NCBI GenBank assembly: GCA_026770615.1
Contig: MU631948.1
Span: 33,837 to 65,264 of the forward strand
DNA: 31,428 bases
Source: Pavlovales sp. CCMP2436
Taxonomy: Eukaryota; Haptophyta; Pavlovophyceae; Pavlovales
Direction of reading: 5' to 3'
A program made the position numbers and the translations under genes. Position 1 is the stretch's first letter. Every line of letters starts with the position of its first letter. A model generated the notes under the pieces. The model searched no databases, was not told the origin of the DNA, and saw only the letters and a program-made list of their open reading frames with translations. Below, one piece after another: positions 9,591 through 19,446 of this stretch.

Positions 9591-9998
9591 TTAGGATGCG
9601 GGAAATTGCGGGCTTGCTGGCTCATGTTTGCGTTTTGAAGACTTTTTTGAGCTTGCTGGCTCATGTTTGGATTTAGGTTTTTTGTCGCCCGAGTAGTATG
9701 ACAGCGTGGGTGACTGGCCGGTTTCAAGGGCCCGTTTGGTTGCTGAGCGTAGTATGCGTGGGTGGTGCATGACTATGACGGACTTGTCATGGATCAGTGC
9801 TTGCATGCGTGACGGGCCTGCTGCGGATTCGTGGTTTATGGCGGGAATGGCTGGTCCTGTTTTGGGTTCGGTGGGACTGGCTGCTCCTGGTAGCAGTGAG
9901 GTTTTGGTTCGAGACGGTCTCTGGTTGCGTTTTTCCACGTTTGATGTGCGTAAGCGTTGCTGGCCTCTGCTGGGCCTGAGGGTGGGCTTAGGCTGCAT
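9591..9998 (-). CDS. Hypothetical basic Ser/Pro/Lys-rich ORF
   Basis: A 135-codon minus-strand ORF gives a basic, low-complexity product with a duplicated KHEPAS motif near its C-terminus (SKHEPASSKK and KRKHEPASPQ). It starts only 37 bp beyond the end of the zinc-knuckle ORF at 10035-11180 on the same strand, so it may be its downstream exon or a second ORF of the same element. No domain is recognised, and the plus-strand ORFs over it look like shadows. Confidence 0.3.
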   Translation of the reverse strand: MQPKPTLRPSRGQQRLRTSNVEKRNQRPSRTKTSLLPGAASPTEPKTGPAIPAINHESAAGPSRMQALIHDKSVIVMHHPRILRSATKRALETGQSPTLSYYSGDKKPKSKHEPASSKKSSKRKHEPASPQFPAS

Positions 9999-10034
9999 GG
10001 AGGGTGTGGTCGGGTTGACACCTTTTAATGAATC

Positions 10035-11180
10035 TTAATTATTCGTAGGTTGGTTGCGCATCAGGCGTTTTCGTGTGGAAGGGGTGGTCAGTGCACTGGT
10101 GTCCGTTGGGAATATGGGCTCTTGCTGCATAGGTGGTATGGCCGTTGGGGATATGGGCTCATACTGAGCGATGCTGTCCGTTGGGGGTATGGGCTCATAC
10201 CGCGGAAATGGTATAGCCGCTGGTGCCTCGTTTTGGGTTCTGCTGTCCGTTAGGGGTATGGGTCCATACTGCACAGGTGGTATGGCCGCTGGTGCTTCGT
10301 TTTGGGCTATGCTGTCTGTTGGGGGTATGGGCTCATACTGCATAGGAGGTAAGGCTGATGGTTCATTGTTCTGAGCTATGCTGTCCGTTGGGGGTATGGG
10401 CTCATATTGTATAGGTGGTGTGGCCGCTGGTGCTTCGTTTTGAGCGATGCTGTCTGTTGGGGGTATGGGCTCATACTGCATAGGAGGTAAGGCTGATGGT
10501 TCGTTCTGAGCTATGCTGTCCGTTGGGGGTATGGGCTCATATTGTATAGGTGGTGTGGCCGCTGGTGCTTCGTTTTGAGCGATGCTGTCTGTAAGTATAG
10601 GTGGTATGGCCGCTGATGCTGTGTTTTGATTCAATTTCCTTGCTGCCCGCTCGGCGGTCTGGGCGGCCCACATAGCTACCTTAAACTTATACGCGTTGTA
10701 TATAGATATATTGTCCATGGTGGACGCCGCTGATGCTTCAATTGCCGCTTCACGTGATTTGTGAATTCTGAGGCTATGGCGTAAGAGAGTGTAGTGTAAG
10801 TCGCCGGGCTTGGGTGCGTCACCGGTGTCGACGTCCTTCTTTCTGGGCTCTTCTTTGACACTTAATCCTACCGTTCCAGTGAAGTAGTCCGGCCGAGATA
10901 TCATATGTGTAGCCATTGATTTTGATTCGGCGGGTCCCCGGCGCGGGGACAGTTCCTTGCCGAGAGAGCGGTGGAGGTCGTGGCGGTGCTTTTCCGTTGC
11001 CGAGCACTCGTGGTATAGGTGATGCTTTGTGTCTTGTGAGTTGGGTGCTTTGCATAGAGGGCAGGTGAGACCCACTGTTTCGGACTTTCCGTCGATGGTA
11101 ATTGTAGTGATGGCCATCGCCGGAAATTCTGCTGCCCACTCGCCATTGTGGCGGTATGATCCGAGTACCAATCTGGCCAT
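10035..11180 (-). CDS. Zinc-knuckle protein with tandem 22-residue repeats; retroelement-like
   Basis: The ORF has 381 codons from its first ATG, but the frame is open about 40 codons further upstream to a TAG near 11303, so the true N-terminus may lie in an upstream part. Residues about 40-60 hold a CPLC...HHLYHEC arrangement, the Cx2C/HxxxxC pattern found near the C-terminus of many non-LTR retrotransposon reverse transcriptases (zf-RVT-like). A helical middle follows. Residues about 200-350 are seven or more imperfect repeats of the type YEPIPPTDSIAQNEAPAATP, alternating two variants. No reverse transcriptase motif is visible nearby, so this is either a retroelement remnant or a host protein that kept the knuckle. 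Confidence 0.45.
   Translation of the reverse strand: MARLVLGSYRHNGEWAAEFPAMAITTITIDGKSETVGLTCPLCKAPNSQDTKHHLYHECSATEKHRHDLHRSLGKELSPRRGPAESKSMATHMISRPDYFTGTVGLSVKEEPRKKDVDTGDAPKPGDLHYTLLRHSLRIHKSREAAIEASAASTMDNISIYNAYKFKVAMWAAQTAERAARKLNQNTASAAIPPILTDSIAQNEAPAATPPIQYEPIPPTDSIAQNEPSALPPMQYEPIPPTDSIAQNEAPAATPPIQYEPIPPTDSIAQNNEPSALPPMQYEPIPPTDSIAQNEAPAAIPPVQYGPIPLTDSRTQNEAPAAIPFPRYEPIPPTDSIAQYEPISPTAIPPMQQEPIFPTDTSALTTPSTRKRLMRNQPTNN
10095..10610 (-). repeat. Coding minisatellite, 66-69-bp units in two alternating variants
   Basis: Units alternate between one encoding ...NEAPAATPPIQ and one encoding ...NEPSALPPMQ, so the higher-order period is about 135 bp. Unit lengths stay multiples of three, preserving the ORF, which suggests expansion under coding constraint. 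Confidence 0.8.
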
Positions 11181-11219
11181 GTGTTTGGTGTACTTTTCCG
11201 TGGGTCGCTGTTGCCCCCC

Positions 11220-11660
11220 TACTCGTGGGAGAGTGTGTGTATGGTTAGTTACGTTCTGGGACAGTTTTGAAACCCGTGTGCTCCAAAATCTGTCCTACTA
11301 GTGCATCCCAGGTGTGTTTCCCGTGTGTTCCCGCATACGTCATTTGGTGCGTTTTGGCTTGGCTCAGGTGTTTGTCCTTGATGTACCTTTGTGTTTCGTT
11401 TTTGTCAAAATGACGGTTTTGGAGATCAAACCCGTGTCCCTGGTGTTTCCAACACGTGCCTTGGCGGATGGTGTGTGTCAGGGCGGTGGCAGGGATCGTT
11501 CAGTGCTGGGACAGTTTGGTCCGGAGATGAAAAACCGTGGTGCGTGTGTGGTGCCACGGTGGATTGTGAGTGGCAGAATCGTTCAGTTCTGGGACAGTTT
11601 GGGTTTCCAAGACGTGCCCCAGGGGATCGCGGGTGTCAGAGAGGAGGCGGGGGGCCCAGA
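11220..11660. repeat. Degenerate long-unit repeats
   Basis: Fragments such as TTCTGGGACAGTTT and TCGTTCAGT(G/T)CTGGGACAG recur at about 11247, 11497 and 11580, with CCAA(C/G)ACGTGCC blocks between. I see no gene; plus-strand ORFs here read as repeat by-products. Confidence 0.4.
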
Positions 11661-11662
11661 GT

Positions 11663-11890
11663 CATGGCAGGACATAAGCGGACATGGTGGTTGGCAGGAC
11701 ATAAGCGGACATGGTGGTTGACGTAGAGGAGGAGGTGGACATCGAGGATGGCATAGAGGAATGCGTACATCGTTGTTGGCATAGAGGAAGCGGACATGGA
11801 TGTTGGCATAGAGGAGGTCGATGAAGCTGACATGGTGGTTGGCGGAGAGGAGGTCGATGAAGCGGACATGGTGGTTGGCGGAGAAGAGGG
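11663..11890. repeat. Minisatellite (GCGGACATGGTGGTTGGC units)
   Basis: Tandem and interspersed units built from ACATAAGCGGACATGGTGGT and GAGGTCGATGAAGC(G/T)GACATGG. All ORFs across the region in either strand simply translate the repeat. A TCG/GTC trinucleotide tract follows at about 11955-11990. Confidence 0.75.
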
Positions 11891-12191
11891 GCGTGTCGAG
11901 TCGGGGTGGATGTCGTCGTCGCCGGGGTCCAGAGTCCTGCGTGGTCTTGGATGTTTGTCGTCGTCGTCGTCGTGGTCGTCGTGGTCGGTGCGGTCGCAAT
12001 GAACTCGGAGGTGAGCCTCCCATCTTTGTCCCCCCGCGAGTCTCCCGTCTTTTTGCCGTCTCGTCCGGGATCACTCAACGAGTCTCCCATCTTTTTTGGA
12101 GATGGTGGAGGAATGGAACGATGAATCAATCGTAACACGTTAACTCCAAATAAAAACCACCCGTGACTATCAGCACCAGGAGAGACTACTG

Positions 12192-12876
12192 ATGTCAGAT
12201 ACGGTTGAACGCGCAAGTTGGAAGGGCTCTCACCAACGCAAACGTGAGCGGAAAACGAGTCAGCGGGATCTATATTATATGGCCTGGTTGGAGCAAGGTT
12301 CCATTTATGAAACTAGGCTTAACTACAAATATCTATTCGCGAGCTATGAACGGTTATAGTCACTACATGCCATTCGCTGACCCTGGAAGGTCCTTTGATC
12401 TTGTTGGTTACATGGTCGTGGCGCCTTCACTCGTCCGTGCACGCGAAACCAGTGTGCTCAATCTTGCTAGCAAGCAAAACGGCTGGGAGACCCCTCCTCA
12501 CGACAAGGAGTGGCGACGTTGGCTCGGGGCATCGGGTGACGTCTACATGGCAATCGCCAAGCTGTTGGCTACCCTACGTACTACCGTCGGTGGTCTATGG
12601 TATACATTCGAACGGGGGACAGGAAAAATACTCATGCAAGGTGGCTCGCACATATCACTCGACCAGGCACTTGTGCTACCTCACATTCCAAACGTACTTA
12701 CCAGGAGCCTGTGGGGCCGAAACGTGCACCAGGCTGGCAAAGTTCAGGTAATCATCGGAAGTGGAGGGGGAGCCACGGTAGCAGGAGCAAATAACAATCG
12801 TACAACCCGGCGGTTTAGAGATGCATTAAGCTCAGAACCGTTATATCAGCTCACTTACGTAGGACGCAACCTATAG
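12192..12876 (+). CDS. GIY-YIG-like nuclease of the viral element
   Basis: The long frame (12205-12876, first codon TTG, TGA just upstream) encodes a segment GIYIIWPGW, then KLGLTTNIYSR, then an ARETSVLNLA helix. The order GIY, (Y/K)xG, Arg, Glu fits the GIY-YIG/T5orf172-type nuclease fold. There is no ATG in frame before the domain. However, ATG at 12192 opens another frame (MSDTVERASWKG, basic) that overlaps it to about 12265, so a one-base shift probably joins a short basic N-terminus to the domain. Such nucleases are common cargo of large viruses and PLVs. It is the leftmost gene on the plus strand that I attribute to the element. The C-terminal 80 residues are unrecognised. Confidence 0.5.
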
Positions 12877-13110
12877 GGACGGCGGGGTTCGACTCGACTC
12901 GGCGAATGTAGGAGGTCGGGCGTCGGGGTGGTGGTTGCCAGTGTGGTGGTTCTCGGTTCGGTGGTTAAATGTGATGACCGCTGCCGGTGTGGTCAAAGAA
13001 GAAGGGGGATCCGAACAAACAACCCAAAACCCTCGATAGCAATTCAAGAATCTTTTTCAGGTTCGTAAACTCGGGTCGAATAAAAACCTCGGGAAGGGAT
13101 ATTAAACGCC
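12877..13110. other. Spacer inside the viral element
   Basis: GC-rich GGTGGT/GTCGG-type sequence, then AT-rich sequence before the zinc-ribbon gene. No gene is seen. It was checked for an inverted copy of the right end at 27330-27400 and none was found. Confidence 0.35.
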
Positions 13111-13395
13111 ATGGGGGTAAGACGGTTCGAGATGAAGGTGCGTCCGCGCATCGGGGTCGTCTTTGATGGCAAGGAGGAAATAGCGTCGATAACGTGCACG
13201 GGTTGCGGAGAACAAAAGACTTCGAACGAAATGAACCATCGCAGGCGGAAGACCGGAGAGATCAAAATTACGAACAAATGCGGGATGTGCTACCGCACAC
13301 AGGCTCGGGTGCGTTCGGTAAGGTTCCGCACAAGCCACAACGCGGAGATCGATTTGCAGGACGCCCTTGATTTGCTCGATCGAGCTTACGAATGA
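13111..13395 (+). CDS. Small zinc-ribbon protein
   Basis: This ORF has 94 codons, an ATG start and a TGA stop. Residues about 29-60 contain CTGCGEQK and then CGMCYRTQ, two CxxC pairs about 27 residues apart, as in a C4 zinc ribbon. The centre is basic (NHRRRKTGEI) and the C-terminus acidic and helical. Such small ribbons in viral gene clusters are often transcription or nucleic-acid-binding factors, but nothing here fixes the role. It is intact, between the nuclease and an unknown ORF on the same strand. Confidence 0.5.
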   Translation: MGVRRFEMKVRPRIGVVFDGKEEIASITCTGCGEQKTSNEMNHRRRKTGEIKITNKCGMCYRTQARVRSVRFRTSHNAEIDLQDALDLLDRAYE

Positions 13396-13525
13396 GGATC
13401 CAGAACACCTCGGAACGTCTCAGATCATCCAGGATCACAAAAATCCTCGGGATGATTTCAGATCTCAGAAATGGTCGGTGCGTTATTTTGGCGAAATAAA
13501 AATCTAGACCAGTTGTACACCAAAG

Positions 13526-14109
13526 ATGGACCCCTTCCAGACTCAGCTAGAGCTCGAGCGCAACCAGACGCCCTGGGTCCGCATGAGCCAGGCGGCCGCC
13601 GCCGCAATGATCGCCAGGGCCCGCCCCGCCCGCTACGCAAACTACACATTTCAGCCCCAAGCCGCACCTTCGCGTGCAGGGAGGACATTCTTCAAAGTCT
13701 CGGAAACGTCTCGTTTCCAGCCCCAAGTGCAAAAAACGGTCGATCGCAAGACCCAGCGTGAGAACATTGCAATTTTCAAGGATCTTTACTGGCTTTACGG
13801 GCAGGAAGCACCCACAGTCAAGTTTAACGGTAAAAAGCAGCATACGTGGCAAAGACGGGTCGCTCGATTCCCTCGACGCAGAGTGGTTTTGACAAGCTCG
13901 AAAGACGCGTCGCAGAAGAATCAAATCGGCTCGATGAGATGGTGTTCATGGACTTCTTCTATCGAGAGGCTAGCGGTGTTGAACGCAAGCACGAGCTAAG
14001 AGAGGATTGGAGTCCGAGACGCGGTGAAGCGTCGAAGGCAGCTAGAGAGAGAGAGAGAGCTAGAGACGTGAAGAGTCACGATGCAGAGAGCTGCAGTAAA
14101 GAGCAGTGA
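13526..14109 (+). pseudogene. Unknown viral-element ORF with one frameshift
   Basis: The ORF begins at ATG 13526 (MDPFQTQLELERNQ) and reads sensibly to about 13835. The better continuation is then in the next frame (13846 on: a KLERRVAEESNRLDEMVF helix and DFFYREASG), ending at TGA 14109. The change of frame lies at an A5 run (13831-13835). The original frame runs on to 13999 with an Arg/Ser-rich tail that looks like non-coding translation. The last 25 residues come from a GAGAGA tract. No domain is recognised. Confidence 0.4.
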
Positions 14110-14135
14110 GGCGGCGCTGAAGCTGTGTCACAAGA

Positions 14136-14301
14136 TCTCTTAGTAAGTAAGAGAACCTGATGAAATGCGATGAACAGGCAACGAAGCAGTCGTAGAAGAC
14201 TCGAGAAGGGGCCGGGATATTTCAATCCCGGGCAGTCCGATAGGGCACCAGACAGAGCCAGGAGTAGGCTCCCGACAACTTCAGCGATGTTCTCGAAGAA
14301 C
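14136..14301 (+). ncRNA. Cluster of short perfect hairpins, possible structured RNA
   Basis: Four hairpins lie within 166 bp between two ORFs: TCTCTTA/TAAGAGA (14136-14154, 5-nt loop), CCGGGAT/ATCCCGG (14212-14231, 6-nt loop), GGAG/CTCC (14261-14272) and GTTCT/AGAAC (14289-14301, 3-nt loop). No known RNA family is recognised, so this is only a candidate. It could equally be a regulatory leader of the downstream genes. Confidence 0.25.
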
Positions 14302-14354
14302 GCGCAGGCGTAAAGATATTAAAGGCTTTTTAGCTCAAACAAGAGATCAGGCGG

Positions 14355-14843
14355 ATGAGGGCGATGGTGCCCACGGTGGAGGTCGTCACGTCGCTCGCTG
14401 GTTTCAAACAAATAAAGTATAGGTGGGAAAAATCGAAAGAAATAAATTCAGAATTGAGTCTGTTTGTGGACGATAACGGGAGGAATGAAGACGAGTCGAT
14501 AGTAACGTATCCTGAAACCAAGCGAGTGCTGTTTAAGTTCAAGAATAAGATATATGGTAAAGCTTTTGCGGTAATTATAGGTGAAGTGATGAAGGAAGAA
14601 GTTGATGAAATGACGGCACAGGCAGTGATGATGCACAGAGTGACGATCAAAGGTGAATACCTCAGTCGGGAAAAAGAAGCACAAGAGAATTTTATAGAGA
14701 AACCTGATTTTATGGATATAAATTTCTGCATACAAAGTGAGAACAAAAACAGAAGCTTTGGAGCCATTGACAAACGGTCGCCAAAGATGAACAGCTTTAT
14801 CAAATACACAACACAGCGGTTCGTAGACATATTCACCCTGTAA
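14355..14843 (+). CDS. Unknown ORF upstream of the DNA polymerase
   Basis: A 162-codon ORF from ATG to TAA. The product is mixed charged, with a FKFKNKIYGKAFAVIIGE strand-rich segment; base composition is clearly more AT-rich than the polymerase that follows. It ends 16 bp after the polymerase frame opens (14827), in a different frame. It may be a separate protein or, less likely, the true N-terminus of the polymerase joined by a frameshift: Polinton PolBs usually have an N-terminal extension before their conserved LP...NxQNxDNxCF block. No domain is recognised. Confidence 0.4.
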   Translation: MRAMVPTVEVVTSLAGFKQIKYRWEKSKEINSELSLFVDDNGRNEDESIVTYPETKRVLFKFKNKIYGKAFAVIIGEVMKEEVDEMTAQAVMMHRVTIKGEYLSREKEAQENFIEKPDFMDINFCIQSENKNRSFGAIDKRSPKMNSFIKYTTQRFVDIFTL

Positions 14844-17800
14844 CTACAAAAAAGATTCAGAACAACGCGGACGGTGGTTCACTCAAGGGATTGGCCTAGA
14901 CCTGTCGATCTTACCGACGTCCCTCAACGATCCCGGTGGAACACACGTTCTTTTGCCAAAGGCGTTTACGGCAACCTCAAAGCAAATCGTAAACCCGCAA
15001 AACGCAGATAACCGATGCTTCTTGTGGTCAAGCTTGGTGTCTTTTGCAAAAGATGAAAAGATTGCTCACCCGGAGCGTGGTAGCGTTTTGAGGAAATTAG
15101 CTGACAAAATTAAGATTCCCGAAGGTGCAACATTCCCGGTTACGGGTCTCGACGTGGACAAATGGGAAGAAGCAAATCCGAAATTCACGTGGTCCATATA
15201 CGGCCTTGGGGATGGCGACGATGTAATCAGTATCCGGGTGGCCCCAGCTCCGATGCAACGCAAGCGTTAACACATCATGCTGGTACTTTACAAAAAACAC
15301 TACGTATTCGCAGGAGCCCCTCGATGCCCTACTTTGCGTCAACGACGATCACCGTACCTTTGCACATGCTGTCATGCGTACTTCTACAAGAACTCGGCAA
15401 GTCAGATGGAGAAGATGAAGACGCACATCAAGGTTTGCAACGGTGTGGACCAAACACGGGTGATCCACAAGGATCCGTGGGACGACACGCAGAACCCATA
15501 CGAACGCGCAATGCAGATTGCGGATCCACAGGTTCGCGAAATAATTATTAAACAGACGTGCACACTTAGAGACAAGCCCTTGGAGAACCTGGACAAGAAA
15601 GCGCCGTTTGTTGCGTACGCCGACTTTGAGGCAACGGCAGTGCCAGGATCGCCGCAAAAGGCGGTGCCGTACCGGATGGCAATTGTTTACTCCGATGGAT
15701 CTCCCGACGATGTACCAATACCTAGGGGAATATGCGCACGTGGCCTTTGTGGAAAAGCTTATCGAATTGAATGCAGTGTACCGGAGAATATTCTCGGCGT
15801 GCAAGGAGTTCACACAGGAGAGGCCGGACAGCTTCACACAAGCAAGAGAATGCTACCTTTGCGGGGACGACGACAACTTTCACGGGAAGAACAAGCACCT
15901 CGATCACTCACACATAACCGGAGAGTACCTGGGTGCGGCGTGCATGCGGTGCAACACGCACAGGCGTCACAATAAGCAAATAACCGTGTTTTTCCACAAC
16001 TCGCAGGGGTACGACACGCACCACGTCTGGCTGGCGCTAAAGCACTGCGCCGATAAGCTGTTCAAGGACGAAGATGAAAAGCACGAGAAAGGCGACAAGG
16101 AGGACCGCACAGGCAAGATCCGCATCAGTGGTATTCCGCAAAATTCCGAAAAACTTTAAACGTTAAAAATCGGGCTTTTCAGCATTCGGGACTCGATGGC
16201 CTTCATGATGGGATCGCTCGACAGCCTGATCAAGCAATGCCCAAATGAGTCAAAGCGGAGAATCCATGAAGTTGCGCAAAAGCACGCAAATGAAAAGGCA
16301 CTACCGGTCGATCAGGTATTCGATCAGCTCAAGCAAAAAGGGGCATTCCCGTACGAGTACAATTGGTTTGAAAACCTGGATAAAGAGATCAACCCCGCTC
16401 ACTTCTAAACGACCCTCGGTAAGGAGTAGAACGTCACAACAAGCCACAACAACGTGCAGACAAGTGATTTGACGATCGCCGCCAATCTTGCAACGAAAAA
16501 CCTGGCGTGCAAGAACGAGACCGAGATGCGCATCAAGGAGATGAAGGAGAAGCTGCAAATCCGCACCTATCGCGAACTCCACGATCTGTACTTGGCGGTG
16601 GACGTCGCAGGCCTAACGGATATCATGGAGGACTTGCGCGAGACAACATACAAGGCATTCAAGGTCGATCTGGTACACACGTTTGGCGTCCCGACGCTTT
16701 CAAAAGCGATTGCGTTCAAGATGATTCGCGAATCCAAAGAGCTCACCGGTGTGGACGGAATTGAGCTGCTCGAGACGGCCGATCTGTACAATTTTTTTGA
16801 CGAGCCAAAGGTAGGTGGAATCGCGATGAGCAAGCAGCAGCACGCCCTAGCAGAAAACCGTCCAGGAACTGAGGGTTACGATGAGAAAAACCCGACGATT
16901 GCTTTGGAGAAACAAGACGCAGTTGGGCTCTACGTAACGGTGCAGCACCTGAAGCTGCCTTACGGCGGGTACCACGACTACACACAGGCCGAGATTGACA
17001 CATTTGACGCGTCCGACAGCAAATGGGGAGGGCTGCCCAGCACGCCAGCGGACATCGACAAACCCGATCGTTGGCAGGCAGATATCGGATGCCAGATTGA
17101 AGCCGACTGGGAGATTCCGCACTATCTACACGACGAATTCAACGAGCTACCCCCAATGCCAACACACGCAATCATTCCAAGAGACTGGCTGACAAAGGAG
17201 CAGCAAGATGCGCTACGTGGTACATGCCCGTCCAAAAAGCTAACCCCAACCCTTCGCAACAAGTTGAACTACAGGTGCAACGTTACCCTTGCTAAACTGT
17301 GGTTGAGTCTTGGGTGCAAGATCATAAAGGTCCACCGGGTTGTGAGCTTCAAGCAGGCGGCATATTTGCGTCCTTTCATTGAGAAGACGCTGGCCCTGCG
17401 TCGTGCATCAAAGAGCGATTGGGAGAGCAACTACTGGAAGCTGTTTGGAAACTCATTCTACGGTAAGCTAATTGAGCGTATCTTTGAGAGAAGCAGCCTT
17501 TGCTTTACAACGCGATCAATTTTTTTAAACACCGCGTCGAATCCGGAAGGTGCCAGCTCATCCTCCCGATCACCGAAGACTTTGCGTGCCTGCTCATGCA
17601 GCAGAAGAACGTGATCGCTGACAAAGCCATCCCGGCGGGCTGCGCGATCCTCGACTTCTCAAAGATGATCATGTACTTGTTCTGGTACAAGGTACTGCAG
17701 CCGGCGTTTGGGCACAAGAACATCAAGCTCACCGCAATGGACACGGACTGCTTCAGCTACTCGGTATGCTGCAAGACGGCGCGCGAGTACGAGGAGAAGA

Positions 17801-19407
17801 AACAGCTGATTGCTCCCGTGTGGTTTGATCGCTCCGAGTTCGACGAGGGGGACGCGCGTCGGTGCATGGTCAACAAGAAGCGGGCAGGATGCTTTGCGGA
17901 GGAGAACTGCAGCATCGAGATCATGGAGGCGCGGGCGATCAGCGCCAAGTGCTACACGTACCGACTCGCAAACGGTTACAACGACACGCGGCTGAACGGA
18001 ATCCCTAAGTACATTTCACGCCAGCCCAACATGAGCCACTTCGAAGCCGTCTCAAAGGGTGCCAAGATAAGCGCAAAGTTCAACATGCTCAAATCAAAGA
18101 AGCACTCGGTGCAGTTGGTGACGATGAACAAGCGGACACTGAAATGGGGTGACGACAAGTCCTTTGCGCACGACAGCGGGCGGTTCCTCTCGCACGGGCA
18201 TTACATGTCACCAAGTTTTAAACAGGTCCAACAGGCAATCCGCCCGCTGCCAACCCGCGTGTACGCACCAAACGCGATCACAGTCTCGGTCCTAAGTGGA
18301 GAGACGCAGTTCTACAGGGAGGTCGTGAGTGGAAAGGCAGCGGGTGCTTGGCTCCCAACAAACACGCACTTCATAAAGGAGTACGACGAAAAATACTGGG
18401 AGAAAGTTGAAGGCACACCGGAAGCGCTGCTCGAGGTTTTCAAAGAACGTGGAAATGTCCGAGCGGTCCTAATCGACGCCTTGTACCTCCCAAAGTTCTG
18501 GGCAACAAGTTCCAAGCACTGCAAGTTCATGGAGCTACCTGAAGACGACGACGACATGGATACCTCGCTAGAGAACAGCGACGAAGAGCACATCGAGATG
18601 ATCGACACGACATGGATTGACAAAAACACAAACAAGGACGAGATCGACCTCGTGGCGGCATTCACGAGTCGTGTCAGGAGCTACGTTCGCAAGCGCATCC
18701 CGGAGAATGAAGAGACGGAGCAGGTGAGCATGGAGTACGGGCGGGCCTATGCGGATGCACCCGGCGGGCGGTGGATCACGAATGCCGATGGTGAGCGGAA
18801 AAGGCGCGCAGCTGCACTTCAAGGTTGCCCGAAAGAACTGCGAAAGAAACTTGCGGAAAAGAATTACATCGACGTGGACATGATCGGGGCGGCGCTGTGT
18901 CTGCTAATGTCGGTCGCACGAGAATACAACCTCGAAGACAGCGTCCCACACCTGAAGTCCTTGGCGTTGGACGTGAAGGGTACACGCAAGCACCTCTGTG
19001 ACATCTCGGGTTGCACAATGGAGGACGCCAAGCTCAACATCAATATGGTTCTCCACGGGGCGCCGAGACGTTCTAACGAAAGTACTTTCATCAGCGCCTT
19101 GCGTGAGGAGTCTTTGTCGATTGCAGAGTGCATTTGGGAAGATCCAACATGGTTTTCGGTGCGGGAGCGGTGCATCAAAGCGCGGCCAAAATTCCAGCTC
19201 TTGAGTCTCGTGTGGCAAACGTTGGAGCACGAGGCGTTGATGCACGTGTGGAAGCTGATGGGGAACAACCGCCGAATCGCGTTCATATTTGACGGCATGT
19301 TAGTACCGCGAGATCTGGTTGACGACCACGATACACTTGTCGAGAGGTTCAACGATGGCACCTGTGCGCTTTGTCCGGAACTTCGATGGGCAGTGAAGGC
19401 GTGGTAA
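14827..19407 (+). pseudogene. polB: Protein-primed family B DNA polymerase fused to a TV-Pol-like domain, interrupted
   Basis: This would replicate the element from terminal-protein primers, as in Polintons and adintoviruses. In order: the N-terminal block NPQNADNRCFLW (about 15000); a CxCC...HxxxC finger (15361-15438); exonuclease motif YADFEA (15616-15633); a CYLCG...DHSHITG...CMRCN segment and FHNSQGYDTHH (15860-16025); DSMAFMMGSLDSL; KGAFPYEY; palm motif A at QDAVGLY (Asp 16916); motif B NSFYGK (17450-17467); and motif C MDTD (Asp 17740 and 17746). The PolB part ends near 18215. The same unbroken ORF then runs 400 codons to 19407 into a region with YIDVDMIGA, DAKLNINMVLHG and FIFDGMLV, resembling TV-Pol palm motifs. 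Breaks: in-frame TAA 15268, TAA 16157, TAA 16406 and TAG 16427; frame changes near 15720 (+1) and at 17521-17527 (-1). The first ATG is unclear. Confidence 0.85.
17521..17527 (+). promoter_or_regulatory. Candidate -1 slippery heptamer T_TTT_TTA
   Basis: In the upstream polymerase frame the codons are ATT TTT TTA AAC, so the phased heptamer is T TTT TTA. Slipping back one base gives AAA CAC CGC, exactly the frame in which the polymerase continues to motif C. The upstream frame would otherwise stop at 17614. No strong downstream stem-loop was found by eye, so a one-base loss in a T7 run is an equal or better explanation. Confidence 0.35.
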
Positions 19408-19446
19408 TAAAAACAAAGAAGAGAGTTAATACAATGGATCCCGACA

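Noticed and set aside
9706..10038. Plus-strand ORF of 110 codons
   Set aside because: It lies opposite a better-supported minus-strand ORF, with no domain and a Trp/Gly-rich composition typical of antisense translation.
14120..14200. Possible hammerhead ribozyme (GTC, hairpin, CTGATGA, then CGAA)
   Set aside because: CTGATGA (14156-14162) and CGAA are present, but stem II and stem III do not pair properly and the base before the hairpin is wrong. The heptamer alone is expected by chance in a window this size.
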